64,000 nucleotides of DNA from Arachnopeziza araneosa (lineage: Eukaryota > Ascomycota > Leotiomycetes > Helotiales > Arachnopezizaceae). The translations under genes and the position numbers were made by a program. Below the pieces are notes generated by a model that saw nothing but the letters and a program-made list of their open reading frames with translations, did no database searches and had not been told where the DNA came from. Every line of letters starts with the position of its first letter. Position 1 is the stretch's first letter. Below, piece by piece: positions 46,279-56,305 of the stretch. Location: assembly GCA_003988855.1 (NCBI GenBank), contig QYAI01000080.1, positions 62,001-126,000 on the forward strand, read 5' to 3'.

Positions 46279-46717
46279 TCCACTCTAGAGATATTTGCCT
46301 TAGTGGACGCAGCGGCTGGGACTCTGAATTTATGGCTCGTTTACTGAAGGCGGTAAAATAGTACCGTCGTTTGTTTCGCTATCTTGTTCCACTAAAGCGG
46401 ATGGGAGGGACTGAAAATTGGTAGCGATCCTCAGTTAGTGCTAATATGGCACTACTGGGGAAGTGATTAAGCTTCCGGTTAGAGGGAAACGCCTCCCACT
46501 CTCCCGTCCCGCTGAAGGTTACACTGCACGTGGACTTCTGTAATCCGTCCACATTGAAGAGTAAAGGGAGCAGGACTAAGGCAGAAATTCTCTGTTTAAG
46601 ATGTATTTGGAGGTTCTTGCTATTGATCAATCTAGTCGTCATAGCACCAAGATATTCACATAAGAGTCCGTGATCCCTTCTGCAAGGCGTTGGCAGAGGA
46701 GCTTCAACCTCTCCTAC
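46279..46717. other. intergenic, no esterase N-terminus found
   Basis: An 87-codon reverse frame at 46379-46642 does not resemble esterase. This is where the missing 5' half would be expected. Confidence 0.45.
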
Positions 46718-47800
46718 TTAATGTACCTCCAAGCTGCGCTCGAGACTTTCTGGTCTTGATTCTTCTACGTGCTCGATACTTTCCTCCTCGGCAAGAGCCG
46801 TATCGCTCATCGTATAGTGTGATTTTCCTCTTCCGCCTCCGCTCCCAATTGTCTTCATTGGCCAAGAACTTTGGTTATCAGTTGACTCTTTGAGTTCGCT
46901 ATGGTGCATGGTGGTTCGGCGGATGAATGAGGACAAGAGATGCGGCCGTATCTTGTTGATAAAGTTACGTGTGCAAGGCGCAGCTGCGCAAATGAGACTG
47001 GTGTTACACTCCACGCAAGACCAAATGTCCATATCGGCAGCTTCCCAAGCTGGATCTGTTGACTTGAGGACCCTCGATACAATGACCATCCTGATGACAG
47101 AAGAGATTACTGCCAGCCAGCCGAGGCATACAACGCCGAATAAAAGGTATTTCTGTCGCTTTGGCATTTGAAGTCGCCAGATCACCGGAACTACAATAGC
47201 GATAATGCAGAGATCGGTAATGGTGTTTGACACAGCGTTGACGAAGAAAATAGTGTTTGAAACGGATCTTCTGCGCCAGCATTGGGGATCAGATTGATTG
47301 GTCCAGTATGCTGAGATAGGTGTACATTCATTCATAATATAGCCAGTAAGCCCAATGCCAGTTAAAACAAGGTAAACTATCAGACACTGAATCATGATCC
47401 TGCTTCTTCGGTTTACGTTGACAATTCTTAGGTATAGAAGGCATATTCCAAGTTTGGTAATGGGCAACACCATATAATACAGGATTCCGGTAGCATACTG
47501 GAGTTTGAGGTGTGGTGGTAGATCGCTAGCTGAGATATCCCAAGTATGGTGACCAGTTCCATGCTGGAGGTCTAGAAAAGTGATCACGGACAAGGCAACA
47601 TTGATTGTCTATATTCTTAAGGTTAGAGATAGCCATATTCGTTGCAGATAATCACAAACCCAAGAGACAATCAAGAGACAGTCGTCTGTTCGGAAGAGCC
47701 GAGTGGAGATTTGAGAATATAATCTAGCAAATACAAAGAGAGTTGAAAGAACTAGACAAAGGATCAATGTGGCGATGATTCCGGGCGCTTTTGTCTCCAT
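46718..47800 (-). CDS. second fungal rhodopsin-domain integral membrane protein
   Basis: Two exons on the minus strand, 47800-47660 and 47608-46718 (GTTTGT donor, phase 0), giving 343 residues. TM1 is GIIATLILCLVLSTLFVFARLY, followed by RLFRTDDCLLIVSWTINVAL. Then come GILYYMVLPITKLGICLLYLR, IMIQCLIVYLVLTGIGLTGYI, CTPISAYW, FVNAVSNTITDLCIIAIVVP, VIWRLQMPKRQKYLLFGVVC, LGWLAVISSVIRMVIV and WSCVECNTSLICAAAPCTR. The last two are hallmarks of the family. The C-terminal ~70 residues are charged and cytosolic. It differs strongly in sequence from the one at 36881-38177, so it is not a recent duplicate. The ligand is unknown. Confidence 0.88.
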
Positions 47801-49481
47801 GGCCTAGATATTGCGTTGAATCTTGTTGATACCGCCGATATTGGGGCTAAAACCTCCAACTGCAACTGCGCCGAGCTTAGTTGAGCTCGGTGAAGGAAAA
47901 TTTAAAGATGAACTAACAGCAGGGAAGCAGACTATGTTATAAGCTACAGAATTATTAGTTCTTGAGTCCTTTATAATAACTCTGACCCCTCGAAATCCAG
48001 CAGTGAGGCAAAGGAATACTCCGAGCCTTGCAGCTAAACCATGCAATTGGATACAGTCGGCGAGTTCGGGTCTGGTAGAGTTACATTCCCAGTATCGGGA
48101 GTTCACCTGTACAGCATCCAACTGGCTGACGCGATTGCGCAGCTCCTCTAGTGAACCACAGAAACAACTCCGAAAAGCCATGAAGGCGGGACCACCAGAT
48201 TCGAGGGGTGATTATCGCGCTATTGTAGCACTATTGGCTGGCCAATGTGCCGGAACATTTGGGATTGTTGGAGCCGAATGATTAGTGGGAAACATCGGCC
48301 TGCCAGTCCCGAATTTACGGGACGCTGAAGCTCTTCACAAGCCTGTGCACATCCTCTCTCACTCCCTATTTGCACGACTATGACGGCCGAATTGTCGGCT
48401 TGCGAGCTTATTATTACAGTTATGACCTCTGAAACGAGAATATAAGACACGGGGGGAAAAGCAATCGGAACTTGGCGTGCTGTGGTCAGAAGGATGTTGA
48501 TGGACAGTCAAGAGAGAACATCCGATTCGGCATGAGCTTATCTATAGGTTGACAGCGTTAGATGGAGTCAAAGTATGCCCGACTCAAACTCTAACGGAAT
48601 CAGCTGCTTCTAGCGACTCATTAACAATTTCTGTGAAAAGCTACAAGAGTTTTTCAAATTTCAGTTGTTAACTAGGATAAGTCTATCAAATTCCACTACA
48701 TCTATTTCCACATCCAATTCATCATCCTGAGGTTTTCACATTTACGTTGTGACCTTAGCAATGGCCATGGACTTCTTCCACCGCTACCAATGCCGGAATG
48801 AGAAGGCTGAACGCCACTTAGCCACCATTGCATTGCCCTCGGACTCTGAGCATAGACGCTGTTTTTATTTGTCGATCTTGAATTCAAAGTTGGCAGTGAC
48901 GTACTGCTATTAGTTGAAGTCCCGCAGATAGGGCAGTCGCTGTATGGGAAAGGGTCGCTGATGTTGCAGCTGAAGCAGAACATATTCCTATCTTCTTCAG
49001 TATTATATCGTGATTTAAATATTCTTGCGATAGTTGGTATGCAGTCAGATTCCTTGATAGTTCCAACATATACTCTGCTTTAAATGTTCAGAATATTCAC
49101 GAAGGCCATTTCAATTGGGAATCGTTATCCCTCTGAATAATCATTAACAAACTGCCCAAATTTGGTTGAGCCAGTGACTATTATCGTTGAACCATCACAA
49201 CCACTCAGAACGTGCGTGTTCATTTGTGAATTGCTGATTGACATTGGAAATATCACACCCTACTCGAACCTGAGATTGATCAAAATAACGCTTGCAGGCG
49301 AAGAAAAAAAGTAAGAGAGACTTGTGACGGTAAACCTAATCTCTTATCCAAGAAGCACTGCTAAAAGAAAGGAGCGGCTCGCTTAATGCTGTATTCACTT
49401 TGACAAGGAACACTGGTCCTCAACCGAAACGTTAGAATCGTCAAATTCAAAACACCCGCCACTAATCTTATTTGCTCTTCT
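47801..49481. other. intergenic with one small zinc-ribbon-like frame
   Basis: Apart from the possible gene at 48702-48983, nothing is supported. Confidence 0.4.
48702..48983 (-). CDS. possible small zinc-ribbon protein
   Basis: 93 codons from ATG 48983. The first 21 residues hold a C-x2-C and C-x2-C pair 10 residues apart (MFCFSCNISDPFPYSDCPIC), like a rubredoxin/zinc-ribbon knuckle. The rest is Ser-rich, then basic (LLRSQRKCENLRMMNWMWK). There is no family match, and a chance frame is possible. Confidence 0.35.
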   Translation of the reverse strand: MFCFSCNISDPFPYSDCPICGTSTNSSTSLPTLNSRSTNKNSVYAQSPRAMQWWLSGVQPSHSGIGSGGRSPWPLLRSQRKCENLRMMNWMWK

Positions 49482-51554
49482 TCATATGATCTTTAAATCC
49501 TCAAAAACGATATCTTCTAAATCCCATACCTCATCTTTCATCAACCCATGCACATACGCCTCTCCAATCAACCTATAGGTCTCCTGCCTATATCGTAGTA
49601 CGTATGGCCTCGTTCCACCCCCATCAGGCATTACAAAAACCCCAGAGTTCTTTAACAGCACAGGCGGCCACCCGCCTGTTCTGACGAGTCTAAAGTTGTT
49701 CCCACTTTCCGGCCTCAGAACATGAGGAACGCCAGATCCTGCTATCACAACTACCACATCTCCCAAATCCATATCCTTCGGTCCTAAACCTATATAGCCT
49801 TTCTGGGTAACAAAAAAGCATCTGTCTTCGCTATAAAGGGGTGCCATCTCATTATATTCCATTTGCTCGTAAGAGGCAAGGACGAGGTCTCCATCTGATA
49901 GCAATTGGCGACCCGGTCTATTCTCTCGGATATCCTCTGCACAAGCTACCATTTCATTGTGAAAACCTGACCATTCCTGATACAGTGGCACGGGTGCTTC
50001 TTCAAATACATGGCCAGGCCTATCACGACTCACATCAAATAATTTTTCAGTCCGATCAATGATAAGTGTTTTGGCGAGAGCTTCTTGGAGACTACCACCA
50101 GCGACGTAAGTTAGGGGGCTAGCTAAAGAGGCTCTGAAGCTAATATTTAGTAGAGCTACGACTTGGTCGTACCAGAGTGCAACATGTGCGGGGTTCCAAA
50201 ATGGTTTTGCAACAGGCGGTGAAGTCTTATGGTCCTCATGAAAAGCTGAAACGGGAAGCACAAGACCTGCCACTTTGTCCACAATCATACCCCGAGCCAG
50301 GAGTTCTTGTGATTCAAGAGAAGGCAAGAGAACGATAGACGAGGCGAGACGGTATCCGGCATCGAAACCATTCAGCGCATCTATGGGAGTTCGGAATGGG
50401 ATACACCAATCGGCAACCCAAGATGGAACATTGAAAGTATTATTAGTGATAGAGTGATTATAAGTCCCAGCAAATGAAAGCACATCAACTGTGATATCAT
50501 TTTGAAGACAATATCGTGCGAATGCAAGGTAAATCTCTCCTTCTGGCTTTGAGTAAGAAATTTGAAACGGATTGTCTCGCCCACGGTTGAATATTGCAAG
50601 TAAGGCGAAGACTCGATCTTTTGCCTCACGGCAGTCGAATGATCGAGCTTGATCCATTAGCCTGTGGATTCTCCTTTTCTTGGGCAAGAATGGAACAGAT
50701 AACATCTCCTCCCTTATCTCACAGAGATTCCACATATTTTGGGAACGACTTTGCGTCAGTCTTCTGTATTTTCTCGTGTCTTGATTCCACTGCTGACTTC
50801 CGTCGATACTAAGATGAGCAATAGCTTGGTTTGCGTGGGCAAGAACATCCCAATCCATACTGACTGTCCCGCAATGGACGGTAGCTCTTTTCGCAAGCCC
50901 AACTTCTTGGATTATCCATCGCCGTGAGAACCAAGGCCGGTTCCATATTACCGCGAGCTTCTCCAACATCGGATCTCCAGTAATCTGAGACCAGATCTCA
51001 TCATTTTCGGGACTACGTTCATCCCGTGGCTCTCTGATAGGTCCGCCGCGATCAATAAATAGCTGTCCAGTCCGTTTCAGGAATTTCATAGCATCTTCCG
51101 AGCCCTCAGAGGCTTCTCCAAGCCAGATGAGGACCTCACTTGCTTGACCATAAATAGATCCCATCAGGGGAATCTGATGGGTCTTTTCGTCGTCATCTGT
51201 TTGATTGATACAGACGGCATCAATCCAGATTTTCAAAGGACGATCTGGCAGGCGTAGCCTCACAAGTGCGGCATGCAGATTTACCGTGATGTTGAGGACC
51301 CCATAATCACAGAATAGCTTCTCAGGAAAGACATTTTCACCCCAAGTGTACGACAATGCCGAAAATGGGGGGTTTTCGGATAGATCAACGACCGTAAGAT
51401 GACATTTGAGACGTTTATCAGAGTCCGATGCTTGGCACGGCTGTAGGCTGATCAGCCTGATGGTGTTGTGTTTTTGAAGTGGTTGGTATGTGTATGGTGA
51501 AACTATTTCTGGAATCGCAGCTGGATCCCGATCGTAGCTCGCCTCGCGTTGCAT
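49482..51554 (-). CDS. HET-domain protein, 690 residues
   Basis: Single exon on the minus strand from ATG 51554. The order is classical: YTYQPLQKHNTIRLISLQP (~21-39), ENPPFSALSYTWGENVFPEK (~60-79), LPDRPLKIWIDAVCINQTDD (~101-120), LMGSIYGQASEVLIWLGEAS (~130-149), WNRPWFSRRWIIQEVGLAKR (~211-230), then SFDCREAKDRVFALLAIFN. A long C-terminal domain typical of this large subfamily ends with MEYNEMAPLYSEDRCFFVTQ, KGYIGLGPKDMDLGDVVVVI and the I-x-G-S-G-V-P-x-V-L motif. All HET blocks are intact. The role in nonself recognition is inferred from the family only. Confidence 0.94.
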   Translation of the reverse strand: MQREASYDRDPAAIPEIVSPYTYQPLQKHNTIRLISLQPCQASDSDKRLKCHLTVVDLSENPPFSALSYTWGENVFPEKLFCDYGVLNITVNLHAALVRLRLPDRPLKIWIDAVCINQTDDDEKTHQIPLMGSIYGQASEVLIWLGEASEGSEDAMKFLKRTGQLFIDRGGPIREPRDERSPENDEIWSQITGDPMLEKLAVIWNRPWFSRRWIIQEVGLAKRATVHCGTVSMDWDVLAHANQAIAHLSIDGSQQWNQDTRKYRRLTQSRSQNMWNLCEIREEMLSVPFLPKKRRIHRLMDQARSFDCREAKDRVFALLAIFNRGRDNPFQISYSKPEGEIYLAFARYCLQNDITVDVLSFAGTYNHSITNNTFNVPSWVADWCIPFRTPIDALNGFDAGYRLASSIVLLPSLESQELLARGMIVDKVAGLVLPVSAFHEDHKTSPPVAKPFWNPAHVALWYDQVVALLNISFRASLASPLTYVAGGSLQEALAKTLIIDRTEKLFDVSRDRPGHVFEEAPVPLYQEWSGFHNEMVACAEDIRENRPGRQLLSDGDLVLASYEQMEYNEMAPLYSEDRCFFVTQKGYIGLGPKDMDLGDVVVVIAGSGVPHVLRPESGNNFRLVRTGGWPPVLLKNSGVFVMPDGGGTRPYVLRYRQETYRLIGEAYVHGLMKDEVWDLEDIVFEDLKII

Positions 51555-52338
51555 GTTTTCTTGTGCGTTTCAGTAGAGATATTTCGCGAGGAAGAAAAAT
51601 TGAAAGTTGACTGAAAGAATGATACGCTTTTAAATTTGGAGAAGGGTTCGAGGCAAGGTTGAACAGTGCGCGTGGGGTAAAGCAAGTCAGCCTCAGCTGA
51701 AGAAAAAGAAATTTGGACTTTTGAAAAGCAGCCCAAGGCAGACTGCGCGATTTGATCGCGTGATCAGTGAGTTCCAAAGTCCAATTGCTGTTGAGAAATT
51801 TAGATATATAAATTAATATTAAATTTCCAAACTTGAAACAAAGAGTCCCGGTAGTTCAAATCGCTTTGTCTACGACATCAAGGTCACGGAGGATTCGATA
51901 TCTTGTCCGTGTGTCCTTGAACCATTCATTCTCATTATTCCCCTAAGTCAAATTCAGCCAGCCCCGATGTTCGCTTGTAATTGCTAGACTTGAATAAGCT
52001 CCCATGAAAATAGTTTCATATTACTTGGTTTAACAGCGGAGCGAAGCCACTTCCTAGCCTCAGCGTGTCGAAGTAGAGTTTCGGTATAGCTTGTGCTAGT
52101 AGAATCTTGCTAGGAAAATACGATAGCGGATATGATTGATGTGTATTAAGATTCTCTAAGCTTCTGAGATTCACGTGATAAGACACAAACCCGGCGAAGT
52201 TCCGTGGCATTAGAAGATTCATATTTACGAGGCATCAAAAAATTGCCGTCGCATTTGAAATTACTTATCAGAAACAATTTACCAGAGACAATGTTCACTT
52301 TTAATTATGCTCCAAATCGTCTAAACGAACCGTACATA
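51555..52338. other. AT-rich intergenic leading into repeats
   Basis: No gene. AT content rises toward the mobile-element relics at 52.3-53.6 kb. Confidence 0.45.
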
Positions 52339-52676
52339 TACAGTAGAAACTGGATATATCGGATCAAAAAATCAGCTACTTTGCCTTCGATATATCCAGG
52401 TTTCCGAAGAATCCAGGTTGCTTATATAATTATATTGCTTATAAGTTATAACTTAATACATTAACTAGGCTTAAAAAATCTATCTAAACTGCTCTGAGCA
52501 AGACTTCTCTGCTGTTTCCGAATAACGTTTCTTTTATATTAACGCAAAATTAGTAAGAAATCGATTTTTGAAAGGTTATTCTCTTCTTTTTCCTCGAAAT
52601 CAACTTCTTGCTGTGTGTTTTCAGCAACAATATTATCAATAAAAGTACTAATATCCTCAGAATCGATAACTTCTTC
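52339..52676 (-). mobile_element. end of a pogo/Tigger-like DNA transposon, decayed
   Basis: TA-CAGTAGAAACTGGATATATCG starts at 52339. It is followed by its inverted partner CGATATATCCAGGTTTC at 52388-52404, a subterminal palindrome of the CAGT...ACCTCGATATA type seen in pogo-like elements. Inward, the minus strand has a short open frame, 52676-52539, with an acidic tail (EEVIDSEDISTFIDNIVAEN), as at the C-terminus of CENP-B/pogo-type transposases. The rest of the element is missing or disrupted beyond ~52690. The family call rests on terminal sequence and composition. Confidence 0.5.
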
Positions 52677-52718
52677 GCTCTATGTCTCAGAATATAGTAA
52701 GATATAGGTGCGTAAATC

Positions 52719-53081
52719 TGTCGCAAGCGGAAGGATTCGACCGGCTGAAAGCAGCCAATAAAGCTCAGATAAAGAGCCTATAGCCGGATCAGGAAATCAA
52801 GTCAAAGATCTTCCGAAAGCAGAATCTATAACTAGCAATAACGTGATCAATGGAATAAGCTAGCGGAAGATCAAAGAAAGCATAAGGGCATAAAAGCAGA
52901 GGAGCTCGGAGCAGAGCAAGAGAGAGGAGATCAGGGGGAATATATATCACTTTCTGAGAAGATCACTTAATCCAATCAATACAAGACCTTATTATCTGAT
53001 CAATATACCTGTTGATCTATATTCTCTCATTCAAAAGACTCATTGCTTATATGAGCAATACGTACGGCTCGAAACGTGACA
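52719..53081. mobile_element. possible solo LTR, low confidence
   Basis: The stretch begins TGTCGC and ends GTGACA (TGTC/GACA inverted ends). It contains a TATA-like GAATATATATC and a leader-like CAATCAATACAAGACC, and it breaks the transposase frame to its left. No target-site duplication matches at the flanks and no primer-binding site follows, so this is only a suggestion. Confidence 0.25.
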
Positions 53082-53339
53082 CATGTGGGCTGTTAACCCG
53101 GCCGCGCGCCCGGTCTGTGGCGGCGACAATTTCTTTATTTTTATTTAAATATACCAAGTACTCTCTCACTTTCTGTTTGCTCTTTCCATTAAACTTTTAC
53201 TTACTGCTGCTCCTTCCGCAAGATAGAAGGTTGAGTCGTAATAAAATTTTATACTTTGTGGTGATGCCGTCAGTTTGCTAGGTTAAGCGAGGTTAGTATC
53301 AGTACTCACAATTCCTTAGGCGAGTGAACTGAATCGAAG

Positions 53340-53642
53340 ATAAGCCGATATACGACTAATAAGTTAACTTACACCAGTTAACTTAACGTACTTTATCAGC
53401 GGGTGGATAATATCAGCGAGTGGTTAATATCCCCTGCAACCCCACTACTTTTCCACACGAATTTATTTTCTAAAAATCAACTCTATAAAAAATCAACTAT
53501 ATAAGTAAAATAAATCGAATTATTGACGTTCAGAGCAGGTTCTAGCAGTGTGTTCGAAGGATCTACACAAACTACACATCCTTAGTGCGCGTGTTAGTAC
53601 GAGCGAGGTAGGCTGCTCTAGAACTTCTACTCTTGCTTCTAC
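53340..53642 (-). mobile_element. 3' end of a Fot/pogo-type transposon with transposase zinc-knuckle
   Basis: The minus frame 53642 to TAA 53520 encodes LRMCSLCRSFEHTARTCSER then Q-stop, the C-x2-C-x4-H-x4-C knuckle that ends many fungal DDE_1 (Fot/pogo) transposases. Downstream on the same strand lies an AT-rich tail, then ATATTATCCACCCGCTGATA-type repeats (GCGGGTGGATAATATCAG and GCGAGTGGTTAATATC in tandem near 53400-53430), which look like terminal repeats. The DDE core is absent. The fragment abuts the GH11 fragment directly. Confidence 0.6.
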
Positions 53643-54065
53643 CTTGGCGGTTTCAGTATCGGTAGTGGGACCGCTTACCTCTCGGTCTATGGCTGGACAA
53701 CCAGCCCTCTAATCGAATATCGTATTGTAGAGTCTTATTCAACATTCAACCCCTCTTCCAATAGCTTCTTCAAACATAAGGGCACCGTAGCAAGCGATGG
53801 AGGGACCTACGACATCTACCTTCGTAATCCTCCGAACAATGGAATGTTTCCGCAAGATGCATTTAGCCAGTACTGGTCTGTCCGTACTGATCAGCGCGTC
53901 GGCGGAACTGTCACTACGGCAAATCACTTCGATGCATGGAAGGCTGTCGGAATGAACCTCGGCTCTCTGAACTTTCAGATCTTGGCTACCGAAAGCGGTG
54001 AGGGTGTCGATGATGGTAGCGCAGGCAGTAGAAGTATTGGATCTTCCTCGATGACTATATTATAA
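53640..54065 (+). pseudogene. GH11 endo-1,4-beta-xylanase, C-terminal fragment
   Basis: The frame from ~53640 to TAA reads GTAYLSVYGWTTSPLIEYRI, VESYSTFNPSSNSF, KHKGTVASDGGTYDIYLRNP, QYWSVRTDQRVGGTVTTANH, FDAWKAVGMNLGSLNFQILA, then TESGEG. This is the GH11 jelly-roll from mid-domain on. Both catalytic glutamates are present: nucleophile in PLIEY (53715-53717) and acid/base in ATES (53991-53993). The signal peptide and the first strands (~100 residues) are gone. An in-frame TAG at 53619 marks the end of homology, where transposase sequence begins. The C-terminus (GSSSMTIL) replaces the usual SGSASITV. It is probably not expressed as an enzyme. Confidence 0.88.
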
Positions 54066-55102
54066 ATGTAAGATAGGATTTTAGGAGATTGAAAAGCTTA
54101 TAGGCTAGAGAAAAGAGGGATTATCAAAAGAATTATTCTTTTCTTCAAGTTCGAAGTTTTTATAGATCGTACTAAGAACGAGAATATTGAAGGATGGGGA
54201 GCAAATCGTTCAAAAAGTGATCAGGATCTTGTGTTGATGATGTTTTTACAGCCTTAAGCAACATTCATTCTAATATCAGAAATCTGCATAAGCTAGAGTG
54301 GCTGTTGGCTTCTAACGACATTGGAATAGGAACAAGTGTATGACTTACATCTCTCAACTCCTACCTGAATTTAATTCTGGCTGAATTATCCAAATACTTA
54401 TCTTTTTCTATCATGAAGGCTTCCTGGAGCTTTTCCAGACAAAATACAAGAAACAATCAAACAAGCAAGTATCATGTGTTTGTATTAGAGTAGAAATCAT
54501 GTGACTATGGAGTAAAGTCTAACGAGAGATATATCGCTCAGAATACAGCTGATCTAACATCATATCCTCGCCCCAAACAAAGTAAATGTTTCAGAATTCT
54601 CAATTTTCACTTCACTAGCCGTGACTCCCTTCATGTAACACAACTCAACTAGTTCGTAACCTCCCGCGAATTTTATCCGCACGATGCGAAATACAAGGCA
54701 TTCTAGCGCCATTGAAGATACAGATCACGTCGGCATTATGAGAGGCTTGTAAGAAAGCGACTTTATTTGGCTTTGTTTTGATATTCAAAATAATGCTGTA
54801 TGATTGTATTCTGAGAGTTTATTACAAAGTAGTTGTTAGGGTCACAACAAGCGAGGTTGACTCGATAACTTTCAATCCTGATTCACACACCCATCGAATG
54901 TAATAGACTTAGTAGTCCAATATAGACATTCAAGGCACTCAAAGACTTTATTATGACAAAATTTTACGTTGATTATAATTACAAATATGAATAAGCTATG
55001 GAAGTCTTTCTTTAACATATTTCTTATCTATTTCCACACACATAAACTACATGTTCACACAAACACATTTAAGTCTCCAGATAGAATTTCTTGTACCAAG
55101 TC
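54066..55102. other. AT-rich intergenic, nothing seen
   Basis: No open frame of note. The upstream leader of the next small gene is AT-rich. Confidence 0.4.
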
Positions 55103-55498
55103 ATGGCATTCCAATGGCAACTCGCAGCGATGGGACTTCCCTACAGCTCGCCTCCACAATACGGCCCCCCTGGACTAGGGCACCGCCAAATAAACACCTC
55201 CAACCTCTCAAACATACCGAATCGATACAACAACCTAAGATCACGACTGAACGGGATCACTAACTGGCAGATGAGCGCCGCTAGCTCAGCTCATTCGTTG
55301 TCGGCACAGGATTATCGTAATTCATGGCATAACGCCGGCCGGGGAGCAGCTCAACTCAGTGGTTTACATGGCGGGTTACCTGGAGGTATGGGCCTCCGAC
55401 CAGGGTTTAGACCAGCTTATGCCCAGGGAGGCGTGAGTTCTTCGGGATATTTGACCTTGCGTGGATCTACACTAATGGGTTCCTCTGGAGGTTGGTAG
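55103..55498 (+). CDS. small Gly/Ser-rich protein, unknown
   Basis: 131 residues from ATG 55103 (MAFQWQLAAMGLPYSSPPQY); an upstream extension lacks an ATG. The middle is helical and Asn/Arg-rich (SNIPNRYNNLRSRLNGITNW). The C-terminal half is Gly-rich (LSGLHGGLPGGMGLRPGF). No signal peptide, TM segment or known domain is present. Ordered composition shifts and a consistent frame make it a plausible gene, possibly lineage-specific. Confidence 0.45.
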   Translation: MAFQWQLAAMGLPYSSPPQYGPPGLGHRQINTSNLSNIPNRYNNLRSRLNGITNWQMSAASSAHSLSAQDYRNSWHNAGRGAAQLSGLHGGLPGGMGLRPGFRPAYAQGGVSSSGYLTLRGSTLMGSSGGW

Positions 55499-56305
55499 AT
55501 ATCTAGTCCTGATGTCGATGCCTGATTTAATATGTGAAATGAGTGGTAGTACAGTGTAAAGGGATCTAGATATACCCCCGCCGAAAGATTTTTCAAGATC
55601 TTAAATACTAGAATATCTCCTTGTTTGTATGAAATAGAATACTTATTATGCCAAAACTCTAATTCCTAACGCCCACTGCGGAAGCACTGGTTTGAATGAT
55701 GCGAATAGAGACTTATTCACTTGCCGAGCAAAGACCATTCGAGTAAATCCAAGTGCAGACTGCTCTACGCCCTATTTTCCGCACACGTACATTTCCTTGA
55801 AGAGAATCTCTAGCTTTCAAGATCTATTCTTCAATCAAAAAACTGCACATTGACAGAGAGAACTACGGCTCGGGAAGTCCATCACAGACCTCTTACCTGC
55901 ATCTCATCTTCGGGTCTCTTTTGGGCTCTTCAACTGCAATTTCCATACTTAATGCACAGTTACCCGCCATATATCGATATGCATTCTTTTTTCTACGCAT
56001 CCAGCACAAGTTTTCTTGTTGCACAATCTGAGACTTGTCCTTCGCGTTAAAATGTTATTCATTTGTTCCTAGGTCCACGAGCTAGGTTTGAAAAAGTGTT
56101 TCGAAAGACATTTAGTAGATCTAGCTACATTAATATCGTTAATTGCGGCTATCTTCAATCAAGAGTTCAGCTTACCTAGCAGAAATATCATTGCAGCGTT
56201 CGTCACCCTCATTTATTGCTAAGTTTTTTGAACGGTGCTTGATCGCTCAAATATCCCCTCTGCATGAAAAAGTTGCTGTCTGCCGATTCTTCAATGCTTT
56301 TTCAT
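55499..56305. other. intergenic, nothing seen
   Basis: Short frames at 55850-56050 and 56143-56349 show no features. Confidence 0.4.
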
